DNA from: JAJDAT01 sp964570665 | Lineage (GTDB): Bacteria > Nitrospinota > Nitrospinia > Nitrospinales > JAJDAT01 | Length of the DNA stretch: 64,000 bases | NCBI GenBank assembly: GCA_964570665.1 | Contig: CAZMZH010000001.1 | Span: 1 to 64,000, forward strand | Direction: 5' to 3' | Part shown: piece after piece, positions 25,979-34,446 of the stretch | How the letters are laid out: each line of letters begins with the position of its first letter | Position numbering within the stretch: the first letter of the stretch is position 1 | Program-made: the position numbers and the translations under genes | The notes under the pieces: model-generated | Told to the model about the DNA's origin: nothing | The model's input: only the letters and a program-made list of their open reading frames with translations | Database searches by the model: none

Positions 25979-27430
25979 TTATTGATTATCTAGCTTATTT
26001 TTAACCGAACTCCAATACTCTTCATTCGTTTTATAAAAATGCACTAGCATACGTTCTTGAATTTTTTTGTCGGCAGATCCGAGAGAATCCGCAATATTCG
26101 AAGTAAGGCGCTCTTTCTGGTCTTCCGTCATAATTTCAAAAAGGTTTCCGGCCTGAGAATAATTATCATTGCCATCGCGGTGATCAAACCGGTCCAGAGC
26201 TTCTGGCGAAAGTTTGAGAGGAGGTTCCCTATACTTCGAATCGCTTTCCGGGTGATCCATTCCATCTAATTTTGTGTTGTCGTAAGTACCGTAATTCTTT
26301 TTCCCATTCTGGTAGGGACACATTTGACCATCGCGCTGATAATTATTAACTTCACTTGAGTGAGGACGGTTAACCTCAAGAGAGTTATAGTTTGCGCCAA
26401 GACGATATCTTTGTGCGTCTGGATATGCAATTAAACGAGCTTGTAACATTTTGTCGGGACTTGGCCCAATACCAGGAACAAAGTTTGAAGGAGAAAAGGC
26501 GCTTTGCTCGACCTCTGCAAAATAATTTTCAGGATTCCTATTAAGTTCCAGTTGGCCAACTTCAATAAGAGGATATTTTTTATGAGGCCAAACCTTGGTA
26601 AGATCAAAGGTCCAAGGAGTTTTATCGGCATCCAACTCGGGCATTATTTGGGTATAAACAGTCCAAGAAGGAAAGTCTTTCGCTTCGATACTGTTAAAAA
26701 GGTCCTCTTGAGCCGCCCAAGGATTCTTTGGAATAATTATTTCCGACTCCTCATTAGTTAAACATCGAATTCCTTGATTGGTTTTAAAATGCCATTTAAA
26801 CCAAAACCTTTTTCCTTTTTCATTCCAAAAACCAAATGTGTGCGATCCGTATCCATTCATAAAGCGGAAGCTTCTGGGAATACCCCTATCGCTAAATAAA
26901 ATTGTTATCTGATGCAGAGCTTGAGGATTTTGCGCCCAAAAATCCCAAACCGCATTTGGATCTGTAACGTTCCGCATCGGGCAGCGTTTTTGACTGTGAA
27001 TAAAATCAGGAAATTTTATGGGATCTCTTAAAAAGAAAACAGGAGTGTTATTGCCTACTACGTCATAATTCCCTTCTTTAGTATAAAATTTAACCGCAAA
27101 CCCTCTTGGATCGCGAATCATATCTGATGACCCCTGCTCCCCAGCTACGGTACTGAAACGGAGAAAAATTCCCGTTTTTTCTCCCTTTTTCTGAAGGAAA
27201 TTTGCAACTGTAAAATCTTTAAAACTTGTAGAAAGAGTAAACATTCCGTATGCTCCAGATCCTCTAGCATGAACAACTCTTTCCGGTATTCGTTCACGAT
27301 TAAAATGGGCTAGCTTTTCGATTAAATGATGATCCTGCAAACCTAAAGGACCTCTTGGCCCAAAGGATAAGCTGTTTTCATCGTCACCAATAGGCATCCC
27401 TGCGGAAGTGGTGAGAGGCTTCTTTGGCAT
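25979..27430 (-). CDS. katA: Monofunctional haem catalase (clade 3-like)
   Basis: A 483-residue small-subunit catalase with catalytic His H54 in 'ERVVHARGSGAYG', the distal Asn region 'VGNNTPVFFLRDPIKFPDF', and the proximal-haem motif 'RLIAYPDAQRYRLGANY' with its Tyr ligand. It breaks down H2O2 to water and oxygen in the cytoplasm. AGGAGAT precedes the ATG. It is divergent from an OxyR-like regulator with a tandem OxyR-type site between them, so peroxide induction is likely. Confidence 0.97.
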   Translation of the reverse strand: MPKKPLTTSAGMPIGDDENSLSFGPRGPLGLQDHHLIEKLAHFNRERIPERVVHARGSGAYGMFTLSTSFKDFTVANFLQKKGEKTGIFLRFSTVAGEQGSSDMIRDPRGFAVKFYTKEGNYDVVGNNTPVFFLRDPIKFPDFIHSQKRCPMRNVTDPNAVWDFWAQNPQALHQITILFSDRGIPRSFRFMNGYGSHTFGFWNEKGKRFWFKWHFKTNQGIRCLTNEESEIIIPKNPWAAQEDLFNSIEAKDFPSWTVYTQIMPELDADKTPWTFDLTKVWPHKKYPLIEVGQLELNRNPENYFAEVEQSAFSPSNFVPGIGPSPDKMLQARLIAYPDAQRYRLGANYNSLEVNRPHSSEVNNYQRDGQMCPYQNGKKNYGTYDNTKLDGMDHPESDSKYREPPLKLSPEALDRFDHRDGNDNYSQAGNLFEIMTEDQKERLTSNIADSLGSADKKIQERMLVHFYKTNEEYWSSVKNKLDNQ

Positions 27431-27512
27431 TTATTTATCTCCTGTTTGACGGTCAATTTTTTTTCTCTATAAATTCGAAACCATTTATGACAGGATTGAA
27501 CTGATAAATAAA

Positions 27513-27548
27513 ATACTCTTTTTCTATTAATTGATAGCTATTGCCTAT
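27513..27548. promoter_or_regulatory. Tandem OxyR-type operator between katA and oxyR
   Basis: Two half-elements: ATAC-7 bases-CTAT (27513-27527) and ATAG-7 bases-CTAT (27534-27548), separated by 6 bases. The OxyR consensus is ATAG-N7-CTAT repeated with a 7-base gap. It lies just before the oxyR ribosome site and in the shared region with the catalase gene. One mismatch (ATAC) and one missing spacer base are the only deviations in the core. Confidence 0.7.
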
Positions 27549-27561
27549 CAAGGAGGCAACA

Positions 27562-28467
27562 ATGACTTTGACTCAAATTGAATATATTTTGGCTGTTGCC
27601 AAAGAAAAAAGTTTTAGAAAAGCAGCTAAATCTCGGTTTGTAAGCCAACCAACTTTAAGCGCCCAAATTCAAAAATTGGAAGAAGAACTAGGGGTTGTCA
27701 TATTTGACCGATCGCAATCGACAAATTCTTTAACCAAAATCGGAGAACTAATTATCCATCAAGCTAAAATGGTTAAAGACGAGGCAGATAGGGTATCGGA
27801 AATAGTACAAGTTCAAAAATATGGACTCGTAGGCGAATTAAATGTTGGGGCAATTCCAACAATATCCCCATATTTAATTCCTATTTTTTTAGATTCTTTT
27901 AATAAAAAATATCCTAAGCTAGCGCTGAACCTTTCAGAACTGACAACTGAAAATTGCTTAAATCATTTGGTTAACGAGGAAATTGACGTTGCAATTTTAG
28001 CTACCAGCGAGGACAAGAATATTTTTTATCAAGAAAAGCTATACGATGAAGAAATGGTTTTATTTTCTAATAAGGATAACAAGCTTTTAAAAAAGAAGAG
28101 CATATCCACTAACGACATTTCCGCTGAAGAAATCTGGTTGCTTGAAGAAGGGCATTGCTTGAGGGATGAGATAATTAAAATTTGCGGTTACCGAAATGAG
28201 CGTTCTAAATACCCCAAGAATCTCAAATTTCAGGTTGGAAACCTGGAGTCTCTTAGACTTTTAGTTCAAGCAAACTTTGGCTATACTCTTTTGCCTTATC
28301 TTTCTACTCTTAAACTAAATCCAAAAGAAAAAAAATTACTGAGGCCTTTTTCCGGTCACAAACCTCAGAGAAGTATTTATCTTACTTTAAGAAAAGGGTA
28401 CTTAAAAGAAGCCGCTGTGAAGGCTGTTAAAGCAGAAATTTTGAGTTCAATACCTTTTTTCAAATAA
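27562..28467 (+). CDS. oxyR: LysR-family peroxide sensor OxyR
   Basis: The true start is the ATG at 27562, preceded by AAGGAGG; an in-frame TTG upstream lies inside the operator. The N-terminal winged helix ('TLTQIEYILAVAKEKSFRKA') is LysR-type. In the sensor domain 'GHCLRDEIIKIC' has the two cysteines spaced as the redox pair C199/C208 of E. coli OxyR ('GHCLRDQAMGFC'), which form a disulfide on peroxide exposure. Divergent to katA, its expected target. The site overlapping its own leader suggests autoregulation. Confidence 0.93.
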   Translation: MTLTQIEYILAVAKEKSFRKAAKSRFVSQPTLSAQIQKLEEELGVVIFDRSQSTNSLTKIGELIIHQAKMVKDEADRVSEIVQVQKYGLVGELNVGAIPTISPYLIPIFLDSFNKKYPKLALNLSELTTENCLNHLVNEEIDVAILATSEDKNIFYQEKLYDEEMVLFSNKDNKLLKKKSISTNDISAEEIWLLEEGHCLRDEIIKICGYRNERSKYPKNLKFQVGNLESLRLLVQANFGYTLLPYLSTLKLNPKEKKLLRPFSGHKPQRSIYLTLRKGYLKEAAVKAVKAEILSSIPFFK

Positions 28468-28475
28468 AAAGGTAG

Positions 28476-28661
28476 TTAAACGTTTCCTCTTTTATTTAAT
28501 TTTTTACCTCCAAGCCATTGCGTCTCATTATGTTTTTTATACCAAGCATTTAATTCGGGCGATAAGCTGGGGCCAAATGACTGCTGCTCTAAATTAAAAA
28601 GTTTATGTTGGTTACTTTTTCTAATCACAGATCCTGAATTCGATACCTTTCTTTTCATCAT
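28476..28661 (-). CDS. Small basic protein of unknown function
   Basis: A 61-residue, Lys/Asn/Gln-rich, soluble product with a strong ribosome site (AAGGAG, 9 bases before tandem ATG codons). It contains 'QSFGPSLSPELNAWYKKH' and 'TQWLGGKKLNKRG'. It is convergent with oxyR, 8 bases apart. No family recognised. The ribosome site and the tight packing support it as real. Confidence 0.55.
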   Translation of the reverse strand: MMKRKVSNSGSVIRKSNQHKLFNLEQQSFGPSLSPELNAWYKKHNETQWLGGKKLNKRGNV

Positions 28662-29007
28662 TTTAGCAATCTCCTTTATTGAAATTTGGCGATGCCAGAT
28701 TTTTTGACGCTATTATTAATAAAAAGAAATGCACTTTTCGTGCCAAAAGCAACCCAAACATAAACTCATCTATCTATTTGTTATATAAACCTTTTAACCT
28801 TTGGTTGTTTTATCGTTTTGGACAGAGTTTCAATTTGTTGAAAAATTTTGCCTAGTCCTAACGAAATTTATTACTAGAAAATTGACTAATTTCAACCGCT
28901 AACGAAACCGCCTTAGGCGTGTAAAATAACTCCCGTCGTGAAACTTACCAGCGCCATGTGTAACACCGCGCCTATAAAATTCCAACGTTTCCCAAAAGTT
29001 ACTCGTC
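28662..29007. other. AT-rich gap between small protein and P460 operon
   Basis: About 346 bases with no supported gene. It contains the promoter side of the small basic gene and the 3' side of the P460 operon, with a short CGCC-TTA-GGCG palindrome near 28909 that may help end the operon transcript. No RNA gene seen. Confidence 0.5.
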
Positions 29008-29601
29008 TTACTTCTTTTGGAGCGCTAGGTACCCAAAGGAGTATGTCCATTTATCGGAATCGTTGGCGTCTTCGCGCGCCATTTGTCTTGCCGGTAAGTG
29101 GCATCCTATACAATCTTCCTTGTAATCCGTGGAAACAGTTTGAATGCGGTTGTCCGCATTGAAAAGCGACCAACCCCAACCGTCGCCCCACAGGTTTGAC
29201 TCTTTGAAACGGTTCTGGGTGTCGCGAACCAACACGAACCATCCTTTGATCTTTGTCGCATGGCTTACCGCCTGTCCGGTTGTCATGGGCATTGTCTTGG
29301 TATTGATCAGTTCCTTGACCAAAACGGCTCCGTCGGGATAGCGACCATGCTCGCGATAATAGTCAATCGTTTCCGGCTGCGTATAAACCACATGATATTC
29401 TTTGGCTCCAGGTTCGCCTTCCGTACTGGCATGCGACCAGGTTCCCAAAGTAGCCCATTTAGTGTAACCTTCAGGAATTCGGATATCTCCCGTTTGCATG
29501 TTCACATTGGGCGCAAAAGGCTTTTCTCCCTGAGTAGTCGCCCCTATCGCGCTAAGCGCTACCAAAACCATAATTGAAGCGATGAAGATTTTATTTTTCA
29601 T
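29008..29601 (-). CDS. Cytochrome P460 family protein
   Basis: A signal peptide ('IFIASIMVLVALSAIGA') is followed by a domain with 'YTKWATLGTWSH', 'YPDGAVLVKEL' and a single C-terminal haem motif C164-I-G-C-H168. This is the layout of cytochrome P460 / cytochrome c'-beta proteins. In ammonia oxidisers P460 oxidises hydroxylamine; other members bind NO or have unknown roles. The Lys that cross-links to haem in true P460 cannot be confirmed by eye ('VLVKEL' is a candidate). It is the third gene of a YHS-DUF4383-P460 operon and should be periplasmic. Confidence 0.88.
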   Translation of the reverse strand: MKNKIFIASIMVLVALSAIGATTQGEKPFAPNVNMQTGDIRIPEGYTKWATLGTWSHASTEGEPGAKEYHVVYTQPETIDYYREHGRYPDGAVLVKELINTKTMPMTTGQAVSHATKIKGWFVLVRDTQNRFKESNLWGDGWGWSLFNADNRIQTVSTDYKEDCIGCHLPARQMAREDANDSDKWTYSFGYLALQKK

Positions 29602-29663
29602 AATAATTTCCCGCTATTTTTAGAAGTCCCATTAATGATTAGTAAAAGAAATTTTTTCTATCT

Positions 29664-30086
29664 TTATAGAGGTTGCGGCCATACTCGCGATCCGCTCCGT
29701 CTTGGCATAGCATCGACATTTTTAGCTAAATATCCCGAAGCCAATATAGCCACGCCAAGGGCCAGATGAAGAAAGTTATCCATAGCATTAATATGAATAA
29801 GACCTAAAAGCATTCCCTGCGGACTATCCATAGTCGTAAAAAATCCGACTACCCCAACAGTCATATAAACAATTCCAAAACCCAGCATAAATTTTGCGGG
29901 CGTTTTCCACATAAGAGCCACAGCAATGAAAGCCAAACCCGATGTTAGATGAACCACGTTATGCAACGTATCCGTTATGAAGAAACCTTCGCTACCGACT
30001 ACGGGATTGGGTGTAAACCCAAGGACTCCAGACAATAAAAAAGCCAAAGCCCAAATCCAGGAGAGTTTGATTCCAAGTGGTTTCAT
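29664..30086 (-). CDS. DUF4383 four-TM membrane protein
   Basis: The 140-residue protein has four TM helices with conserved polar residues, 'TLHNVVHLTSGLAFI' and 'NAMDNFLHLALGVAIL', typical of DUF4383. The repeated His-rich helix suggests an internal duplication and possible metal or haem contact. Function unknown. It lies between the YHS and P460 genes with gaps of 108 and 62 bp, on the same strand. Confidence 0.82.
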   Translation of the reverse strand: MKPLGIKLSWIWALAFLLSGVLGFTPNPVVGSEGFFITDTLHNVVHLTSGLAFIAVALMWKTPAKFMLGFGIVYMTVGVVGFFTTMDSPQGMLLGLIHINAMDNFLHLALGVAILASGYLAKNVDAMPRRSGSRVWPQPL

Positions 30087-30194
30087 TTTTTTTATCCTTT
30101 AAGAAGTTTTGTATGAATAGATAAATTGAGAAGGGAATCCCAGTTTCTATTTTTTCTGAGGAACCGGGCTTCCCTTCTGATTTAAAAAGTTGGA

Positions 30195-30677
30195 TTAAAG
30201 CTCTGCAGGATGCTTGTGCTCAATGCTCTTCCAGTTGGAATCAGCTTTGGTAATGTATCCTTGAACGTCTTCATTCCATTTGCTTTGAATATTTTTATCG
30301 AGGTTTAAAAACAATTTACCGTCGACAATTTTCCAGCGGTTTGGATCGGAGTAAAACTTTTTACCAACCGCTACGCCATAAGCACAATACCCGCCGTACT
30401 GCGGAGCGTATTTTGCTGGGTTGGCTTGGAACTTTTCTTGGTTTTCTTTGGAAACAAATAGATAGGTTCCGCCGTCATAAGTTGCCGTATGGAAACCGCT
30501 GCCTCGCATAGGTTTTCCCGCTGTAAAATATGCGACAGGATCGTAACCGCCCATCACCGGAGCTGAAATCTCTGTTCCATTGTTCATCATGCCTGCGGTA
30601 GCGCCATTGGCAAACAAGGCGACCAATAAAGAAACTAATACAAAAAACCCGGACCCACGTTTAAATGCAGAACTCAT
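30195..30677 (-). CDS. Exported YHS domain protein
   Basis: A signal peptide (to about residue 29) is followed by a YHS domain: 'GGYDPVAYFTAGKPMRGS' and 'ENQEKFQANPAKYAPQYGGY'. YHS domains are small, often metal-linked and found with copper or haem proteins. An AAGGAG site lies 9 bases before the ATG. It is the first gene of the operon, and a 26-bp operator-like sequence at 30721-30746 lies about 45 bases upstream. Confidence 0.88.
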   Translation of the reverse strand: MSSAFKRGSGFFVLVSLLVALFANGATAGMMNNGTEISAPVMGGYDPVAYFTAGKPMRGSGFHTATYDGGTYLFVSKENQEKFQANPAKYAPQYGGYCAYGVAVGKKFYSDPNRWKIVDGKLFLNLDKNIQSKWNEDVQGYITKADSNWKSIEHKHPAEL

Positions 30678-30720
30678 TGCTGAATCTCCTTAAATCATTT
30701 TGGTTATAAAGTTAAAAATC

Positions 30721-30746
30721 TCATAAAAAGTACACAGATTAGTATA
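30721..30746 (-). promoter_or_regulatory. Candidate TetR operator, copy in front of the YHS operon
   Basis: On the minus strand it reads TATACTaATctGTGTACTT then tTtATGA. It matches the plus-strand sequence at 30876-30901 at 21 of 26 positions, in opposite orientation. It contains an imperfect palindrome AGTACAC...GTATAC, as expected for a TetR dimer. Confidence 0.65.
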
Positions 30747-30875
30747 CATAAAACCCATTTCCTTACAGTCGCCTGAAAATAATTTTAATATCAATAAAAC
30801 CAATAGTTTAAAATTAAATATGACATAATTTTTAATAGAATATTTAATTTATTTTGATTTTTAATGAAATAAATA

Positions 30876-30901
30876 TATACTTATTAGTGTACTTATAATG
30901 A
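30876..30901 (+). promoter_or_regulatory. Candidate TetR operator, copy in front of the tetR gene
   Basis: It reads TATACTtATtaGTGTACTT then aTaATGA, with 21 of 26 bases shared with the copy at 30721-30746. It lies directly before the AAGGGA ribosome site of the TetR gene, a position suited to autorepression. Confidence 0.65.
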
Positions 30902-30914
30902 AAGGGAATGATAG

Positions 30915-31502
30915 ATGACTCAGTCGTCAAAAAGAGAGCAGTTGATTCAAGCGGCCTTGGAGTTGTTTTCCAGAAAGGGATTCCATGCGGTAGGAATCGA
31001 TTCGATTTCAGAAAAAGCGGCTATCACCAAAAAAACGCTTTACCATTATTTCAAATCAAAGGAAGAACTCATCATTGCGGCTCTTCGTTATTACGACGAA
31101 CGGTTTCGTAATGATTTCATGCGAGCTGTTGAAGCGAAAACGAAAGATCCTACTGGGAGGTTACTCGCTATTTTTGAAGTTGTGGAAGAGTGGTTCAGTC
31201 AAGAAAGCTTTTCAGGATGTTTGTTTGTAGGCGCAATGGGTGAGTACCCAGATGAAGACATGCCAATTCGGCATGTTTGCCAAGAATCGAAAACTTTAAA
31301 CCGAAGATACATTAAAAGTCTGGCCGAAAAAGCAGGAATTGAAGATGCCAGCCAATTATCCGAGCAGATATACCTATTAATAGAAGGCGCCATCACCATG
31401 GCGCAAGTGAACAATTCTCCTATAAGCGCGCTCCAGGCTAAAAAAGCCGCAGAAGTTCTCATTCAAAATTCAAGTCCCTCCACTCATAGCGCTGGCGCTT
31501 AA
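30915..31502 (+). CDS. TetR family transcriptional regulator
   Basis: The N-terminal helix-turn-helix is typical ('LELFSRKGFHAVGIDSISE', 'AAITKKTLYHYFKSKEEL'). The C-terminal ligand domain ('GCLFVGAMGEYP') resembles the group that includes regulators of the AcuR/YxaF kind. It is divergent from the YHS-DUF4383-P460 operon, and near-identical palindromic sequences lie before both units, so it most likely represses both. The inducer is unknown. Confidence 0.92.
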   Translation: MTQSSKREQLIQAALELFSRKGFHAVGIDSISEKAAITKKTLYHYFKSKEELIIAALRYYDERFRNDFMRAVEAKTKDPTGRLLAIFEVVEEWFSQESFSGCLFVGAMGEYPDEDMPIRHVCQESKTLNRRYIKSLAEKAGIEDASQLSEQIYLLIEGAITMAQVNNSPISALQAKKAAEVLIQNSSPSTHSAGA

Positions 31503-31766
31503 GCAGCGCTACGCTACATTCGCGCTTACAAGTTTTGGAAAAAATTTTCTAATTTAAATCGTGAAAGTTTGAGCCTGTTTATATGTAATAGCTCAAACAT
31601 TATTTGATAGCTAGAGCCAGATATCAAACAACGAGATTCAACTCTAAGTGGAAATTGGGAATATTAACTTTTCTTTCCCCAGTATCACTGCTTGATTGAA
31701 ATCGATCTTATTTTTAGTTAGCATCTTGATTGCCAGTCACAAAAAACTAGAAATTGGGAACTTATT

Positions 31767-32132
31767 ATGCCTCAAATTATTGACGAACCTTATGGACAGT
31801 TGGTTATCCATGAAAGTTATTTGGTCTTTACAGCTAATCAAGGAATTGATTTTTCAGAAAGAGAAGCTAAAAACTTTATTCATCACGTTAGGAACAATTT
31901 TGATAACAGACCATATTCCTATATCAGTAATCGAACTGTTGGCTACAGCATCAATCCAATTGCCACACAGCAAATCGTTGAATCAACAAATATTAAATCC
32001 ATCGCAATAGTAGTAACTTCGACCCGCAGTGAATTAGCCCTCGGCGCCGAGTTACCATTTTACGAGGATGTACCTGTCAAAACATTTGGCTCGCTTGAAG
32101 AAGCAGTCGAATGGAGCCTAAAGATAAATTAA
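31767..32132 (+). CDS. STAS/SpoIIAA-like domain protein
   Basis: A 121-residue soluble protein with 'DFSEREAKNFIHHVRNNF', 'RPYSYISNRTVGYSI' and 'FGSLEEAVEWSL'. This pattern is common in small STAS/SEC14-like proteins of Bacteroidetes and other marine bacteria. No anti-sigma partner is near. The 264 bases before it hold no gene. Function unknown. Confidence 0.6.
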   Translation: MPQIIDEPYGQLVIHESYLVFTANQGIDFSEREAKNFIHHVRNNFDNRPYSYISNRTVGYSINPIATQQIVESTNIKSIAIVVTSTRSELALGAELPFYEDVPVKTFGSLEEAVEWSLKIN

Positions 32133-32627
32133 AACCTATAACATTCTAATAGGCCACTCGCCGGTTTTTTAGGCAATTTTTCAAGGTTTAGGTCTGCTTT
32201 CGACCCGTAGGTAAAAAAAAGTCCACTATTGACCGATTGGCGCTGTTCAGGAAAATCTGCCGAATCGACTATTTCTAACCTAAAGCGGACATAAGAAGAT
32301 TTGCATTTGCTAAAAGTGTAAAAATCAAGATTTTATCGAACAGGCAGTGTCAGGTAAAACTGTAACTAGTACAACTTTTTGATCGTCTGCAACATTTCTG
32401 TCGTTTTTTATTTTGAAATTCAAATAACCTGGAATGTAATACGATTATTAAAATTATCAGGTAAAAAGTTAAGAGATTCTTCGAAGACTTAAACCTATAC
32501 AATACCAAGTAAAGAAACCCGAATAAAAGAATGTTGGAATTCATTAAAGTCGCTTGATATAATTCCGTAATCCAAAATATTAAACGCCAGAACGGAGTAT
32601 TAATTTTCACAAATCTGGAGGGTTAAA
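32133..32627. other. Intergenic region with unclear content
   Basis: About 495 bases. At 32195-32295 there are CTGCTTTCGACCC and a later AGCGGACAT, which resemble intergenic repeats around gene cassettes in marine bacteria. The right half is AT-rich. A hydrophobic minus-strand frame exists but lacks a ribosome site. The promoter of the Sel1 gene should be near the right end. Confidence 0.4.
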
Positions 32628-34310
32628 ATGAGATTACCTTTGAATTTTATCATCCTTCTTTTGACTGCATACCTATCTCTTTTCACAAGGGAGGCGTTAG
32701 CTAAAATGATCCATGGGCAGGACGAGGATGGGAAATGGTACTTTGTAGATTCTTCGATTAAAATTCCAAAACAATCTCAACAAAAGAATAAGAAATCTAA
32801 ACTTGCCGCCGCTCTATCAGGAAATTCTTCTCCGGTAGCGCCTCCCTCTCGCACGGTACTTGCCTCAAAAAATAAATCTCCCCAAAAAGCTTCCAAACAA
32901 TCAACTTCAGTTTCCGAAATTGCTTTTGAAAGGATCTATTTAGAAGGAATGGCGGCATTTGATAGAGGCGACTTTAAAACCGCTTGGAAAATTTTGAAAC
33001 CCTTAGCGGTCAAGGGATATGCCCCAGCACAAAACAGCTTAGGCCGGTTATATTTTATGGGGCAAGCGGTCGAGCAAGATTATGAAGAAGCCATGAAGTG
33101 GTTCCAGCTTGCTGCCGACCAGGGGTATGTTAATAGCATATACAACATCGGGGCTAACTATCATTTTGGCAAAGGGGTGAAACAAGATTTCACCGAAGCG
33201 GTTAAATGGTATCGCCTGGCTGTTCAACAAGATTATCCAGCCGCCCAGATCAATTTGGGAATGTTATACGATGAGGGAAAAGGAGTTCCCAAAGATCATC
33301 AGGAAGCTGTCAATTTGTACCGTAAAGCCGCCGACCAGGGAATCGCCATGGGCCAATACAATCTGGGTAAAAGTTTTTACGACGGACAAGGCTCTCCTCT
33401 GAACTATGAGGAAGCGGCGCAATGGTTTTTGAAGGCTGCTGAACAAGGGCTTCCCATGGCCCAAACTCATCTGGCATTTATGTATGACCAGGGAAAGGGA
33501 ATCGCGCAGGATTTTGGGGAAGCCGTGAAATGGTACCAATTTGCAGCTAAACAAGGGGATGCGCAGGCACAATACAGCCTAGGCGAAAAATTTTTCAAAG
33601 GTCAAGGTGTCGTGAAAAATTATCAAAAAGCGGCACAATGGTTTTTCGCAGCCGCTCAACAAGAATATGCTTTAGGACAATCCTACCTGGGATATATGTA
33701 TTCTAATGGACTTGGGATGAAGCAGAATTATGAAGAAGCGGCGAAATGGTATCTGTTAGCGGCAGATCAGGGAGATGCAGAATCCCAATCCAAACTGGGA
33801 TACATATATGAGGTTGGGGAAGGTGTGGAAAGGGATTACGAGGAAGCGGCGAGGTGGTATCGGAAGGCAGCGGAACAGGGAGATGCAACGGCACAATTTA
33901 ACCTTGCAAACATCTATTATTATGGAAAAGGAATGCCTAAGAATAGTAAAAAAGCATCCGAATGGTTTCTTTTAGCCGCCCAGCAAGGAATTTCAGAGGC
34001 TCAATTTCAAATGGGAAATAATTATTTCAGTGGAAAAGGAGTTCCCCAGGATTATGAAGAGGCCGCCAAATGGTATGAACTTGCGGCCGGACAAAATGAA
34101 AGCGCTTCCATGGCAACACTTGGGTGGATGTATGCTAAAGGTAAAGGAGTTGCTCCGGATAATGTCAAAGCACTTATGTGGTATATCTTGGCGGCTGAAA
34201 ATGGTTTTAAAGGTGGAAACCCGGACCGTAACCGTATTAAAAAACAAATGACTCCTGAAGAAATTGAAAGTTCTCAAAATTTGGTCACTAATTGGAAGGG
34301 CAAACTCTAA
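32628..34310 (+). CDS. Exported protein with about eleven Sel1 repeats
   Basis: A signal peptide (about residues 1-25) is followed by a short segment 'HGQDEDGKWYFVDSS', a Ser/Lys-rich linker, and then about eleven 36-residue Sel1 repeats ('YEEAAKWYLLAADQGDAES', 'GKGVPQDYEEAAKWYELAA'). Sel1 proteins form solenoids that bind partners; in bacteria they often tie envelope stress, adhesion or signalling together. GGAGGG precedes the start. The large size (560 residues) and export suggest a periplasmic scaffold. Confidence 0.9.
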   Translation: MRLPLNFIILLLTAYLSLFTREALAKMIHGQDEDGKWYFVDSSIKIPKQSQQKNKKSKLAAALSGNSSPVAPPSRTVLASKNKSPQKASKQSTSVSEIAFERIYLEGMAAFDRGDFKTAWKILKPLAVKGYAPAQNSLGRLYFMGQAVEQDYEEAMKWFQLAADQGYVNSIYNIGANYHFGKGVKQDFTEAVKWYRLAVQQDYPAAQINLGMLYDEGKGVPKDHQEAVNLYRKAADQGIAMGQYNLGKSFYDGQGSPLNYEEAAQWFLKAAEQGLPMAQTHLAFMYDQGKGIAQDFGEAVKWYQFAAKQGDAQAQYSLGEKFFKGQGVVKNYQKAAQWFFAAAQQEYALGQSYLGYMYSNGLGMKQNYEEAAKWYLLAADQGDAESQSKLGYIYEVGEGVERDYEEAARWYRKAAEQGDATAQFNLANIYYYGKGMPKNSKKASEWFLLAAQQGISEAQFQMGNNYFSGKGVPQDYEEAAKWYELAAGQNESASMATLGWMYAKGKGVAPDNVKALMWYILAAENGFKGGNPDRNRIKKQMTPEEIESSQNLVTNWKGKL

Positions 34311-34348
34311 TATTATCCCTAAATTTTACCTTTACGGCTACCACAAGA

Positions 34349-34377
34349 TATAGGAATTATCCTATATAACATAGGAT
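34349..34377. promoter_or_regulatory. Repeated TATAGGA boxes upstream of a promoter
   Basis: TATAGGA (34349-34355) and its inverse TCCTATA (34360-34366) form an inverted repeat, and ATAGGAT (34371-34377) follows. The group abuts the -35 box at 34379, a position where a regulator could act. Confidence 0.45.
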
Positions 34378-34378
34378 A

Positions 34379-34406
34379 TTGACTTATATTTTTTGATGAT
34401 TATAAT
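34379..34406 (+). promoter_or_regulatory. Sigma-70 type promoter of the DUF6445-like gene
   Basis: TTGACT (34379-34384), a 16-base spacer and TATAAT (34401-34406) match the housekeeping consensus at 11 of 12 positions. The gene starts 41 bases downstream. Confidence 0.7.
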
Positions 34407-34446
34407 TTGATATGTAACGCCGAAAACTCTACGGAGGCGGGCAATT

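Noticed and set aside
31696..32010. 104-residue frame overlapping the STAS-like gene in another frame
   Set aside because: The STAS-like frame has family similarity; this one is a shadow.
32350..32610. Hydrophobic 86-residue minus-strand frame with GTG start
   Set aside because: No ribosome site; hydrophobicity is expected in AT-rich intergenic DNA read in this direction.
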